Part shown: piece by piece, positions 1 to 8,782 of the stretch | Numbering within the stretch: position 1 is the stretch's first letter | How the letters are laid out: each line of letters starts with the position of its first letter | Assembly: GCF_007860185.1 (NCBI RefSeq) | Contig: NZ_SJPY01000007.1 | Coordinates: forward strand, 310,001 to 374,000 | Reading direction: 5' to 3' | Source of the DNA: Novipirellula aureliae | Lineage (GTDB): Bacteria; Planctomycetota; Planctomycetia; Pirellulales; Pirellulaceae | DNA length: 64,000 bases | Made by a program: the position numbers and the translations under genes | Notes under the pieces: model-generated | Seen by the model: only the letters and a program-made list of their open reading frames with translations | Told to the model about the DNA's origin: nothing | The model's database searches: none

Positions 1-105
1 ACGGGCTCACAGCAAACGGGCTCACAGCAAACGGGCTCACAGCAAACAGGCTCGCAGCAAACAGGCTCACAGCAAACCTCTACGCAGCAAACCTCCACAC
101 AGCAT
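1..105 (+). repeat. 15-bp tandem repeat (7 units)
   Basis: Unit ACGGGCTCACAGCAA is repeated without gaps seven times, and the last two units have diverged (ACCTCTACGCAGCAA type). The period is a multiple of three and encodes TGSQQ in the frame that stays open to 399. The array probably continues upstream of the window. Confidence 0.9.
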
Positions 106-399
106 TGGTCGTTGCATCCGAATATGCGACTTAGAAAGCCGCCGGCGTCAGCGGTATCGGCTGTGGCAATACAGCTTGCGGCGACGACAGCACAACAAAC
201 AAACATTCGGCGAATCACGGTGCTATTCCTTCTAGCGAGTTGCTTCGAAAGTGGCAAAACACTATGCCACGTAACGCAGCCAGAATTAAGCAAGCGCGGT
301 GCCACTGGCGAGACGGCGAAGGCGGATTCGGCTAAGCCAGTCCTAACCGCCATGGCAAAGCCACTAGAAGGCACAGTAGGACGGCTTAACGACCGTTAG
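1..399 (+). CDS. C-terminal end of a protein with TGSQQ pentapeptide repeats (partial)
   Basis: The frame is open from the first base to a TAG at 397-399. Its first 35 codons are seven pentapeptide units: five TGSQQ followed by two degenerate TSTQ(Q/H) units. About 97 further residues follow, with no recognised domain and a weakly hydrophobic stretch (TVLFLLASC). The start lies outside the window. I do not recognise the protein. The in-frame 15-bp repeat with synonymous third-base changes (TCA/TCG) favours real coding, but the tail composition is ordinary and the region could be non-coding past the repeat. Confidence 0.45.
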   Translation, partial: TGSQQTGSQQTGSQQTGSQQTGSQQTSTQQTSTQHWSLHPNMRLRKPPASAVSAVAIQLAATTAQQTNIRRITVLFLLASCFESGKTLCHVTQPELSKRGATGETAKADSAKPVLTAMAKPLEGTVGRLNDR

Positions 400-521
400 T
401 CAAGAAAGCGCGAGAGCACGTATGGGGACAAGACGTGCGGATGCGGCACATTTTGAAAAACTTGTGTTGAAGCGTCTCAGTCGACAAGCTTATCCTGGGG
501 GGATACACCCTTCGTCTATCG

Positions 522-1169
522 CTATTTTAATACCGTCGCTTCCAAGATCGTAAAAAACGACAATGGATTAGCTTTATAGCAATGATCGACTTGGATAGGC
601 AATTTGGCGATCACTTCACCGAGATCCAAATCAGTGCGCCAACCTAGGTGCTTCGTAATGTTTCCCGCTGAATCAACAACACGCGCGATCATGGGATTGT
701 CACTACGGAAATGGTTGACCAACAGGATGCGACCGCCTGGTCGGCACACTCGAACCACTTCACTCATCATCGCGTGAGGGTCGGAAACCACACTGATCGT
801 GTGGAACGATGTGACGACATCGAAGGAGTCATCGGCAAAGTTCAAGGACTCGGCATTCCCGGGCTCCACCTCAACATGGCTCCACTGTCGCTCTTCGATC
901 AAATTCTGAGCTTCCTCGAGCATCTTTTCGGACAAATCAACACCGGTGAGCCGGATGTCTCGCGGATAGCAATCGAGAGAAAGGCCCGTGCCAACACCGA
1001 CTTCCAAAATCTCTTTACCTGGCTCGATGTTTAGAGACGCAATCCCAATTCGAATGTTTCGCTTTGCAACCGCAGGCCAGACGTTTTGGTAGACCGGAAC
1101 CAAATTCTTGTATAAACGACTGCGGTGTGGCTCAATCGATTTTTTTGCTTCAACAGCGGTTAAACTCAT
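522..1169 (-). CDS. PmtA-like class I SAM-dependent methyltransferase
   Basis: Predicted SAM-dependent methyltransferase of about 215 residues. Motif I is visible as ILEVGVGTGLSL, followed by the acidic end of strand 2 (GVDLSEKML), a motif II region DDSFDVVTSFHTISVV, and the CRPGGRILLVNH loop. The spacing and the VGVGTGLSL form match bacterial phosphatidylethanolamine N-methyltransferases of the PmtA type, so membrane lipid methylation is the likely job, but ubiquinone/menaquinone-type methyltransferases look similar. I chose ATG at 1169 (MSLTAVEAKK). The frame extends to 1247, but that extension is Arg/Val-rich and unlike the family. It is monocistronic. Confidence 0.75.
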   Translation of the reverse strand: MSLTAVEAKKSIEPHRSRLYKNLVPVYQNVWPAVAKRNIRIGIASLNIEPGKEILEVGVGTGLSLDCYPRDIRLTGVDLSEKMLEEAQNLIEERQWSHVEVEPGNAESLNFADDSFDVVTSFHTISVVSDPHAMMSEVVRVCRPGGRILLVNHFRSDNPMIARVVDSAGNITKHLGWRTDLDLGEVIAKLPIQVDHCYKANPLSFFTILEATVLK

Positions 1170-1687
1170 TAGTGTTAAAACCTTTAACTCAATCCTGCGT
1201 CTTACCCTCACCACTCGGCACATCCAAGTTATCGGGCAAGCTGTCACCTAAGCTTCGCATCTTTCCCGTTCAGGTCAATTGCATTCCCGAAACCGAAAAT
1301 CCACCTAACCCATTGCTACAACTAGACTTGCCGCGAATTAAAGGAGTTGATTTCGGACGATTTCTACCGATTTATTACACGGCAAATACAAACGGAAAAC
1401 CTAACCAATTTAGAACGGACGAAGTAACCACACCATCCTCGTGCTGCATCCATTTCAAAAATCAGGCTTGCTCGTTGTGGACGAGGTTACGAGTCCCTGA
1501 CTCCACAGCGGTCCAAAAGGACTCGTTACCTCGTCCACTACCCTACAACGAGGCCTTGACGGGCCACCCTTTCGGTCGGCACCAAGGGCCCCAAAACAAA
1601 CAGCAAACGGTAGTTGCTTCGAACCGAGCGGCGTCTCTGCCAGAAAATGGATTTTAGAATCCGTTTACGCGTCTTGGAGAGACTCGG
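1170..1687. other. intergenic region with one hairpin repeat
   Basis: About 520 bases between the convergent-facing upstream side of the methyltransferase and the trkA end. The only structure seen is the long hairpin repeat at 1477-1538. A frame open on the plus strand here has no recognisable protein features and is treated as chance. Confidence 0.5.
1477..1538. repeat. interspersed palindromic repeat, copy 1
   Basis: Arms of 20 bases: GTGGACGAGGTTACGAGTCC at 1477-1496, and at 1519-1538 its reverse complement with one mismatch. The 22-base loop reads CTGACTCCACAGCGGTCCAAAA. A second copy with the same arms and nearly the same loop lies at 44649-44718. Being dispersed, palindromic and intergenic, it is a REP/MITE-like family rather than a terminator for one gene. 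Confidence 0.85.
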
Positions 1688-3043
1688 CTAAGATAACTCG
1701 CTGGGGTTAAAGAGAGCCAAACATTCTGCGGTCGCAGCTTGGTCGACCAAGGCGACAACGATATCGCCGTGTTTCAACTTGTCGTCCGCTCGTGGTACAC
1801 GAACAAATCCGTCACGTTGGATTGCGGCAATCAAGCAGCGTCCCGCCAAGGGGAGCTCTGCTAACGTTGCGGTCGTAACTCGCGTTCCTTCGACGACTTC
1901 GAGTTCATAAACGGTGATTTCACCGTTCGGCAACCGACATTGGCTGATCACGGCCCCTTCATTGAGAAACCCTAAGACCTGTCGGGCTAGCACGTCACGC
2001 TCACTGACGGCACGGTCGATACCCAACTTGCCGACCACATTTGCATAATCGGGTCGGCCGACAACACACATCACTCTGGCGGCCCCCAGCTCTCGCGCCT
2101 CCACGCCGGCCATGATGTTGCTTTCGTCATTCCCTGTACAGGCGACGAAGTAGTCGACAGTACCCGCACCCTCATCTTCTAGGATCGTGCGGCGATTCGC
2201 ATTCGCCTGGATAACGGTTACATCGGGCAACAACTTCGACATTTGCAGGCATCGATCGGAGTCCTGTTCCAGGAGGACGATCCCATAATCGTTTGGATTG
2301 AGTGAACCAGCGAGGTGGTAGCCCGTTTCACCACCGCCAGCGATCATCACCCGTTTTCGTGAGCCACGCTCACGACTATCGCCGAACAACAAGCGTGCTT
2401 TTGCAACCGCGTCGGGCATTCCAACCAGACTAACACGATCACCTGCGTGGAGTTCATCCTCACCGCTAGCGATCCACATTCTGCCTTCGCGAGCGATCGA
2501 ACCGATCCGCACACTGCCTGCAAGTTTTAGCTCTTTCAAGCGATGTCCTTCCGCAGCGGCTTTCTTGGAAACTTCCATCTCGTAGACTTGTAGTTGTCCG
2601 CGAGCAAAATGCTCGAGAGGAATGGCATCCGGATTACGGATTGCTCTGACCAACTCGAAAGCCGTCAATTGTTCCAAGCTTAAGATACTGTCGATATTAA
2701 AGTGACCTTGATAATCGAATGTACTCAAGTCTCGAAATGCGGGGGCATAGACGCGGGCAATACTACGGCGTGCCCCGAGAGCCTTGGCCATACTGGCGGC
2801 CACGATATTGACTTCGTCATCGCCGGTGACCGCCAAACAAATATCGGCGGAACAGACTCCAGCTTGAAACAACACGGTACTTTGCGACCCGCTACCTTCA
2901 ATCGCACGCACGTCCAATTCACTATTGATCCGTCGAACATTATGCGGATCGATATCGACGACGGTAACGCTATGTCGCCGCCGGCACAACATGTCCGCAA
3001 TCCAACGCCCAACGGTTCCCGCACCGAGTGTTAAAATGCGCAC
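1688..3043 (-). CDS. trkA: Trk potassium uptake system peripheral subunit TrkA
   Basis: 451 residues, the usual TrkA size. It has two tandem RCK units, each with a Rossmann NAD-binding N part and an RCK_C part. The first Rossmann motif is GAGTVGRWIADMLC with the acidic strand end VVDID. The second is GGGETGYHLAGSL with VLLEQD. RCK_C segments follow each (around 140-220 and 375-450). TrkA gates the K+ channel subunit TrkH/TrkG in response to NAD(H); no trkH is in this window. The start codon is GTG at 3043, directly after the TAG of the small upstream membrane gene, which suggests translational coupling. Confidence 0.92.
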   Translation of the reverse strand: MRILTLGAGTVGRWIADMLCRRRHSVTVVDIDPHNVRRINSELDVRAIEGSGSQSTVLFQAGVCSADICLAVTGDDEVNIVAASMAKALGARRSIARVYAPAFRDLSTFDYQGHFNIDSILSLEQLTAFELVRAIRNPDAIPLEHFARGQLQVYEMEVSKKAAAEGHRLKELKLAGSVRIGSIAREGRMWIASGEDELHAGDRVSLVGMPDAVAKARLLFGDSRERGSRKRVMIAGGGETGYHLAGSLNPNDYGIVLLEQDSDRCLQMSKLLPDVTVIQANANRRTILEDEGAGTVDYFVACTGNDESNIMAGVEARELGAARVMCVVGRPDYANVVGKLGIDRAVSERDVLARQVLGFLNEGAVISQCRLPNGEITVYELEVVEGTRVTTATLAELPLAGRCLIAAIQRDGFVRVPRADDKLKHGDIVVALVDQAATAECLALFNPSELS

Positions 3044-3253
3044 CTATACCATCCATTCAATGAAAAATAACGCAAATAGAATGATCGCCATGAACCCAGT
3101 AATCCAGCGTGCCGTCCCGAGGGCATGCTTCAAGATCAACGCATTGTCTTCGTGCCGGGTTGCACCAAAAACGACTGCGATCGAGATTACCAACGGCACA
3201 AAGTACAAAAGATAAGAAGGTGAAATCGATAAAGTGGCAAGTATGGTAAACAT
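3044..3253 (-). CDS. small two-helix membrane protein coupled to trkA
   Basis: 69 residues from ATG 3253 (TTG three bases earlier is possible). Two hydrophobic segments are separated by a short charged loop, VFGATRHEDNALILKHALGTARWITG, given here as residues about 29-54 between the helices. The stop codon abuts the trkA GTG start, so the two genes are very likely one transcript. I do not recognise a named family. A membrane partner or accessory of the Trk system is an inference from position only. Confidence 0.6.
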   Translation of the reverse strand: MFTILATLSISPSYLLYFVPLVISIAVVFGATRHEDNALILKHALGTARWITGFMAIILFALFFIEWMV

Positions 3254-3503
3254 CAATCAAAAAGACCTTGTGGTAGAAAAAAACACCTTGTGGTAAAAGA
3301 AGTCGCCAAGACTTTCGGATCCTTAGATCGTATTCAAGTGCTTTGTCACCGTTTGATTTTCGACTTGGCAGAATCGTGGCTGGGGTATCTTGCCGCCGTA
3401 AACCACGGCTGGAAGCCACAGCCACGAAAGATTCTTACCCACATTCTTCCCTTCTTCGTTGTGACAAAGCACGAGGCCGCAGCGAAACACTTGACTCGCT
3501 ACG

Positions 3504-4094
3504 CTACGCCTCCGAAACCGTTTCCTCTTCGTCATTCTTTTTTCGTTTCCCGCTTATGGGAACCGCTAACGGCCCCCCGTAAGCGTCGTAGATGACCAGG
3601 ATGTTCAGCAAGCCTGCGATCACCGTATACCAAGTTCCCATTTCATAACCAGCACCATGCCGCGCGTACCAAGCGGAGACATCGTCAGCTTGATCATCAA
3701 GGACGGGCCGCGTCGGCGGCGCCATGAAGCCTCCCCAAAGAGGACGGTAGCTCTCGCGAGTGCGCCCGGTGCGGTAATCGGTATAATCGTTCATCCGTTT
3801 GCCTTGGATCAAAGCAGGAAGTGCCGCCGCACCGACGCCTGATTGTAGGATGTAATGCCAACGTTTATCACCAGGAAAGTTGGACGCGTAGACGACATGC
3901 CCACCGCCCAGTGCAAATCCCAACAACCAGGTCGTTAGAATACAAACACAAAACAATCCGGCTTTGGTCTTCCGGCCTTGGTAATAATGCCCTAGCCCAG
4001 GAACCAACCAAGCCAAAAAAGCGGCCAAAACCCGGTTTCGCAAATCGATCTCGATTCCATCGACTTCGATCAATGTCAGTTCGTCAGGGGGCAT
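3504..4094 (-). CDS. DUF6677/TM2-like membrane protein
   Basis: 196 residues. Near the N terminus the segment FLAWLVPGLGHYYQGRKTKA resembles TM2-domain proteins, in which a helix is followed by a Gly-rich GxGHxxxGR turn. Further hydrophobic helices lie at about 45-70 and 155-175, and the C-terminal tail is basic then acidic (KRKKNDEEE). It matches planctomycete proteins annotated DUF6677, from memory. The function is unknown. It is monocistronic, starting at ATG 4094. Confidence 0.6.
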   Translation of the reverse strand: MPPDELTLIEVDGIEIDLRNRVLAAFLAWLVPGLGHYYQGRKTKAGLFCVCILTTWLLGFALGGGHVVYASNFPGDKRWHYILQSGVGAAALPALIQGKRMNDYTDYRTGRTRESYRPLWGGFMAPPTRPVLDDQADDVSAWYARHGAGYEMGTWYTVIAGLLNILVIYDAYGGPLAVPISGKRKKNDEEETVSEA

Positions 4095-4586
4095 GAAGAG
4101 ACTCTAGCTTTTGGAGAGAATGGAAACACATTTTTGGAAAAACGACGATCCAGCATCGTCACCCCATTGTGCTAGATAATCGGCTCAAGCGGTAGCCCAA
4201 TCCCTCCGGTGTATACGGACCTGCCTACGAAGGAAGCGTTGGCTTCGAATCGAATGGCCGAATCGTCACCAAATTCGCATTCGCTTACAGACGCCGGTGG
4301 CCCCGCCGGTCACGGCGCACTCACCCAACCCGCTCGCCAACTTCTCGCCGCGGCTGCAAAAGGTGACACGGTTCTCGCCCAATAGTGTTTCGATCGAGTT
4401 CAGGGCATTCGCTAGCGAATGGTGATCCCCACCGATTCTGCGACCCTACCAGCCAAAATAATCGATAAAGTCCATCATAAAGGTCTGGCTACTTGTGAAG
4501 ACTACGAAGGATAAAGGCATTCAATGCGAATTCTGTAAGCAAGAGTTGGCTTGGAATGATTTCGTAAAACCATAAAGTAGTTAAAA
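4095..4586. other. intergenic region, possible 43-codon reading frame
   Basis: About 490 bases upstream of the HD-GYP gene. A frame at 4254-4385 (+) would encode a 43-residue Ala-rich peptide starting MAESSPNSHS. It has no clear ribosome site and no recognisable homology, so I do not call it a gene. Nothing else is seen. Confidence 0.3.
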
Positions 4587-5801
4587 ATGAGTATCGATCT
4601 TCCTGCAATCGATTCACCTCCGCCGGTCACGACCAAAACACCTAGCGTCAACCGAGCGAGTGTTAGTCCCCGATCGTTACCTGGAAAGTTGATGATCGTC
4701 GACGACGAGATTGCCAACGTCTTGATCGTAAAAAAATATCTTGAACGGGCGGGCTATCGTTCTTTTGAAACGACGACCGATTCATCCGCAGCCTTGCGAA
4801 TCTTGAAAGTAGCCCAGCCAGATATCCTGTTACTCGACATCAACATGCCCAACGTCGATGGTGTCGAGATTCTGCGTGGCGTCCGCAGCGAACCCAAATC
4901 CCGCCATCTTCCCGTGTTGATTCTGACCGCCAATACGGATGAACGAATCAAACGGATTTGCTTAGAATTGGGAGCGACCGACTTTCTAATCAAACCAGTC
5001 GATCCGATGGATTTAGTCCCTCGTGTTCGAAATTCACTACAAATGAAATCGTATCATGATCGACTACAACATCATGCAGCCGAGCTTGAATTGAAGGTTG
5101 AGCAACGCACCCGTGAATTGGAATCTTCGCGCCGTGAAGTCGTATTCTGTTTGGCCCGAGCGGCGGAGTTACGTGACAACGACACAGGAAACCACGTCAT
5201 CCGCGTGGGACAGTTCGCGGGCTTGATTGCGAAGGCAATGAGTTTGCCGGATTGGTATGTCCGTGACATTGAAATGGCAGCCCAGTTGCATGACGTAGGC
5301 AAAATCGCGATCCCTGATGCCATCCTGCTTAAACCGGGTAAGTTGGAACCGGAAGAGTTTGAGATCATTCAGAACCACGTCAAGTACGGCCACCGAATTA
5401 TCGAACCTCACGGTGCATCGGATGCACGGTTGATGAGACGACACATCGAATACGGTTCCGAGATGCTCCGCAACGGTAGTGCCCTCATGAAACTTGCAGC
5501 GAGTATTGCGCAAACGCATCATGAACGCTATGACGGCACCGGCTATCCGTTGGGTTTAGCGGGAGAAGACATTCCACTCGAAGGACGAATCACAGCCGTT
5601 GCGGATGTGTTTGACGCACTTTCTGCAGAACGACCTTATAAGAAAGCATTGCCAAGAGAGAAATGCTTTTCCATCCTCGAAGAAGGACGCGGCACCCACT
5701 TCGACCCCATCGTCCTCGATGCGTTCTTTGCATCGACGAAAGAAATTGTTCGTGTCCAGCTCGATTTCATGGATCACGTTGCATCCGCTTCAACCCTCTA
5801 G
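4587..5801 (+). CDS. response regulator with HD-GYP cyclic-di-GMP phosphodiesterase output (RpfG type)
   Basis: 404 residues. The receiver domain spans about 33-152, with acidic pair D39/D40, phospho-acceptor D84 (LLLDINMPNVDG) and conserved K136. A coiled linker at 153-182 leads to an HD-GYP domain at about 183-390. The HD pair is H235-D236 (QLHDVGKIAIPD) and the GYP motif is HHERYDGTGYP at 311-321. Between them the segment GHRIIEPHGASDARLMRRHIEYGSEML is longer than the usual H-x-x-x-G stretch (about residues 268-294). The predicted activity is hydrolysis of cyclic di-GMP under control of an unlinked sensor kinase. No kinase gene is adjacent. Confidence 0.92.
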   Translation: MSIDLPAIDSPPPVTTKTPSVNRASVSPRSLPGKLMIVDDEIANVLIVKKYLERAGYRSFETTTDSSAALRILKVAQPDILLLDINMPNVDGVEILRGVRSEPKSRHLPVLILTANTDERIKRICLELGATDFLIKPVDPMDLVPRVRNSLQMKSYHDRLQHHAAELELKVEQRTRELESSRREVVFCLARAAELRDNDTGNHVIRVGQFAGLIAKAMSLPDWYVRDIEMAAQLHDVGKIAIPDAILLKPGKLEPEEFEIIQNHVKYGHRIIEPHGASDARLMRRHIEYGSEMLRNGSALMKLAASIAQTHHERYDGTGYPLGLAGEDIPLEGRITAVADVFDALSAERPYKKALPREKCFSILEEGRGTHFDPIVLDAFFASTKEIVRVQLDFMDHVASASTL

Positions 5802-5822
5802 AGCAATATCGATCTTTCCCAT

Positions 5823-6788
5823 TCAAGGATTTGTAAGCAGCGACTTTTCATTCGAATACTTCGTCCATAATTCATCCAACCGCAAAGTGATTTGCGATTC
5901 ATCACCGATGACTAACCAATAGCAATAGCGATAGGTTGATTTGGGACCAAACAAAACGCGGTCAATCGGAGCGATGTGCATGCAGGGACCATCGGTAGGG
6001 TCACTGCTGAGACCATCCCCGTGTGGGCCAAAATTCCAACTCGCTCTGGAGCTGGGTGAGAAGACGGCGACACCTTGTCCCGACGCTTCGAAGACTGCCA
6101 TCGCCTTGCGTGGCGGATTGGCGTGACCCCACGGGGGGCCAGGCACCTGATGCTCCAGTCGCCATTTGCCTTCGCCAAGATAAGTCTTCACGGTCTTGAA
6201 ATTCCGGGTAAAATAACAGGCCGGTATCTCTTGCGGACGGTTGGTGGCCTGCCCCCAGCGATCGCCGTTGCTGCGCGCTGCTTGAAGTTCGCATTCGACA
6301 CGAACCACGCTTGGCATGTTTCGCTCAAACGTCGTCCATTGCCGCATCACCGCTTCTGCCTCTTCGTTTGGCATGTCCCAAAGCTTTGGAATGGTCTCCG
6401 AATACAAAGTATTTTCGTTCTTCTCAAAAACGGTCACGCGTGCCCATGACCCCTTTTTGCCCCCATTGCCAACGCCACCGCCTTGGATGGGATTCCATGT
6501 CCAAGGACTCCATGATTTATGTTGCCCCTCGGCAGTACGATCAAGCCGTTTACCCGCGTAATACGATTGCTGAATCAGTCGCCCAGGGTCAGCAATGTTG
6601 ACGATATTTTTCGTATACGCATGCGATGACAACCAAGTGATCGCACCGCCTTTTTGTCGATCGATGCCAATCTTAACGGATCCATCGTCGATCGTCAGTA
6701 AATCAGCTGCTGGCAATGCCCCCACGACCGGCGCTGCTGTCGTTAAGCCGCAACAAAACAGGATCGTCACGAATAGTCGCTTGCCCAT
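5823..6788 (-). CDS. secreted protein of unknown function
   Basis: 321 residues with a clear signal peptide (MGKRLFVTILFCCGLTTAAPVVGA). The mature part is rich in Trp, Gly and Tyr. It includes a SWSPWTWNPIQGGGVGNGG stretch and a C-terminal region with RYCYWLVIGDES, a composition common in carbohydrate-active or beta-sandwich proteins. I cannot assign a family. The pattern of an early GGAITWLSS segment suggests a mutarotase-like or glycoside-binding fold, an inference only. It is convergent with the HD-GYP gene, with a 21-base gap. Confidence 0.7.
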   Translation of the reverse strand: MGKRLFVTILFCCGLTTAAPVVGALPAADLLTIDDGSVKIGIDRQKGGAITWLSSHAYTKNIVNIADPGRLIQQSYYAGKRLDRTAEGQHKSWSPWTWNPIQGGGVGNGGKKGSWARVTVFEKNENTLYSETIPKLWDMPNEEAEAVMRQWTTFERNMPSVVRVECELQAARSNGDRWGQATNRPQEIPACYFTRNFKTVKTYLGEGKWRLEHQVPGPPWGHANPPRKAMAVFEASGQGVAVFSPSSRASWNFGPHGDGLSSDPTDGPCMHIAPIDRVLFGPKSTYRYCYWLVIGDESQITLRLDELWTKYSNEKSLLTNP

Positions 6789-6892
6789 TGGGATTTGATA
6801 CCTCCTATTGCCAGTGCGGCCGTCATAGGTGAGCAGCAGCTAATCGTTTTTGCTTCGCCAAAATCGCTGTGCGGATTGTGGAGCATCGTAGC

Positions 6893-6911
6893 GGCGTATC
6901 TCCGAGACGCC
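6893..6911. repeat. short hairpin with CTCCGAGA core
   Basis: GGCGTATCTCCGAGACGCC forms an imperfect stem with one bulged A. The same core CTCCGAGA lies in the stronger hairpin at 28356-28376. It is probably a small dispersed palindrome. Confidence 0.45.
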
Positions 6912-7030
6912 GAACCATGCAACTCTCGAAGGGACTCGCCTACCATTTCATACAAAATGTTCATTCGAACGCCAGCAACGCATGTCGCATCGAATCGTTC
7001 TCGCGTGGGAAAGGTGAATCTCGCTGAACT

Positions 7031-7792
7031 TTATCGCTGCGACGTTCGACGGCTAGACGTTTGCTTGGACGCATTGAACGCCGTTGGGCGAATCGTCTGC
7101 GTTTGAGGGCGACGGGCCTCGTCGCTGAAGGGGTCCGATAAACTATCGAACAACGAACCACCCCCCGAATCCCCGTTTTCCTGCCTTTGATTCGGCACAG
7201 GAGTTTGGATGCGAGGCTCACTCATGTGCATCGGCGTCCGCGGAGCGGATTGCATCGGAGCGGATTGCATCGGAGCGGATTGCATCGGAACATTGGATGG
7301 AGATGAAGGATACGACGGTCGGGATTCATACGATGGACGTGGTGACGTTTGATGGGGTGTAACAACCGGCGGCGGTGGAACAGATTGTGATGAGTGCGAA
7401 TCAAAAGATTGCGAATTCGACATCATCGGGACAGGGTTTGGAATCGCCATCATCGATTCATAATAAGGGGATGCATCACAACCGCTGTCGCATCCGACGT
7501 GGCTCGATTTGCATTTGTCGAGTCCTAGCACTTTCTCGATACCGCCTGCCAACGCATCAAGCGTACGAAAAATCGGATTGTGATTCTTCGTCACCCCCCC
7601 GCCATCACAGGAATGGCAACCACACGGATCACTCATCACGACTTCGCCCATGCCACATGTGTTGCAGCCACAGTCGGATGCCAGTACTGGCGTGCAGGAA
7701 AAAGAGAGTCCGGCTGAAAGAGTAGCGGCAAATGTAAACCGTAGTAAAATTCGAGGACGACGGCGTGAGACGCTAAAAGCTGATTGATTCAT
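7031..7792 (-). CDS. secreted Cys-rich, low-complexity protein
   Basis: 253 residues. The signal peptide ends near residue 38 (PVLASDCGC). The next 70 residues hold closely spaced cysteines (DCGCNTCGMG, DPCGCHSCDGGG, KCKSSHVGCDSGCD), then a Ser/Pro-rich region with three MQSAP units encoded by a 15-bp tandem repeat near 7244-7290. The C terminus is basic. Proteins of this kind are common in planctomycetes and are thought to belong to the cell envelope. No enzymatic motif is visible. It is monocistronic. Confidence 0.7.
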   Translation of the reverse strand: MNQSAFSVSRRRPRILLRFTFAATLSAGLSFSCTPVLASDCGCNTCGMGEVVMSDPCGCHSCDGGGVTKNHNPIFRTLDALAGGIEKVLGLDKCKSSHVGCDSGCDASPYYESMMAIPNPVPMMSNSQSFDSHSSQSVPPPPVVTPHQTSPRPSYESRPSYPSSPSNVPMQSAPMQSAPMQSAPRTPMHMSEPRIQTPVPNQRQENGDSGGGSLFDSLSDPFSDEARRPQTQTIRPTAFNASKQTSSRRTSQR

Positions 7793-7952
7793 TCGGATAA
7801 ACCTTTCGAGGGATCGTGTTGCTAGGGATATCGGCCCGGCAGAACCGGAATGACCAAAAGAATCCGAAAGAGTGGAAATGTCTACTCGAATTGCCTAGAT
7901 TACCCAAGCCGTCAGCCCTTTATTGAAATTCGGCTCTTGACATTTCCAGGAT

Positions 7953-7981
7953 TTAAACGATTGTTTGAAACAGTTGTTTAA
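7953..7981. promoter_or_regulatory. candidate TetR operator
   Basis: A 29-bp imperfect palindrome centred on G7967: TTAAACGATTGTTT and AAACAGTTGTTTAA, whose arms match at 12 of 14 positions. It sits between a consensus TTGACA (7937-7942) and the TetR reading frame beginning at 7993. Binding there would block initiation or early elongation, as expected for autoregulation of a TetR-MFP-RND operon. Confidence 0.6.
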
Positions 7982-7992
7982 CTTTTGGCTTT

Positions 7993-8727
7993 TTGAAGTT
8001 GCGTGGTCTATTGGCAAATCTCGAATCCACATCAGAACTTGATACGCGTACCCGATTGCTGGACGCTGCGGGACCGATTTTCGCCCGCCGCGGGTTCAGT
8101 CGTGCTACGGTTCGGGAGATTTGTTCGGCGGCCAATGTCAATATTGCCTCGGTGGGTTATTATTTCGGCGATAAATTGGGGCTTTATCGGCAAGTTATCG
8201 CGGAGGTACACCTTCAGCGTGAACAAAGGTTCCCAATTCCTGACCCCAAACGATCGGGATCAGGTGGTGGGCCAGTACAAAATGGGCCAGAACAAAATGG
8301 GCCAGAACGATCGCGTGAAGAATTGTATTGCCTCATCCATACGCTATTGTCACGGATGCTGGCTCCTGGAGAAGACACTTGGGAGTTGGATTTACTGATG
8401 CGAGAAATGCAAAATCCAACTTCGGTCCTCGAGGACCTGGTTCGCGATTTCTTCGAGCCAATGCTGGTGCGACTAAAAAAGGTGATTCGGCAGTTAATTG
8501 GTGTGAACGCGACTTCGATCGAAGTGGAACAATTGGCCCTCAGCGCGGTTGGTCAATGCCTCTATTATCGAGTCGGGCGCAGCGTGGTGAGAATACTGAT
8601 TTCGGAAACAGATCGAGCCAACGCCTACAACATCGACTCATTAAGTCGGCACGTGACCGCCGTCATCGTCGCGGCCACCGAAGAGGAAGCATTGTTGAAG
8701 CAAAAAAAACAGATTCCCTATTATTAA
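7993..8727 (+). CDS. TetR-family regulator of the adjacent efflux operon (CerR-like)
   Basis: 244 residues. The N-terminal helix-turn-helix is at about 18-62 (LLDAAGPIFARRGFSRATVREIC, then ANVNIASVGYYFGDKLGLY). The C-terminal part resembles the ligand-binding domain of CerR/DUF1956 proteins (MREMQNPTSVLEDLVRDFFEPM). No ATG precedes the HTH, so the start is a TTG at 7993, 7999 or 8011; the first keeps the longest frame. It lies 13-55 bases ahead of the membrane fusion protein on the same strand and has a palindrome overlapping its start region, so it probably represses itself and the pump. Confidence 0.85.
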   Translation: MKLRGLLANLESTSELDTRTRLLDAAGPIFARRGFSRATVREICSAANVNIASVGYYFGDKLGLYRQVIAEVHLQREQRFPIPDPKRSGSGGGPVQNGPEQNGPERSREELYCLIHTLLSRMLAPGEDTWELDLLMREMQNPTSVLEDLVRDFFEPMLVRLKKVIRQLIGVNATSIEVEQLALSAVGQCLYYRVGRSVVRILISETDRANAYNIDSLSRHVTAVIVAATEEEALLKQKKQIPYY

Positions 8728-8782
8728 CCCGAATGTCCTTTTGTCTGAGCTCAAAGCTTACAAACCAACAGAAAATCAATTG

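Noticed and set aside
1064-1657. Long plus-strand frame opposite the methyltransferase and over the hairpin repeat
   Set aside because: It overlaps a clear gene on the other strand, crosses the palindromic repeat, and has no domain-like composition.
4254-4385. 43-codon Ala-rich frame before the HD-GYP gene
   Set aside because: It has no Shine-Dalgarno sequence, no homology I know and no neighbour coupling.
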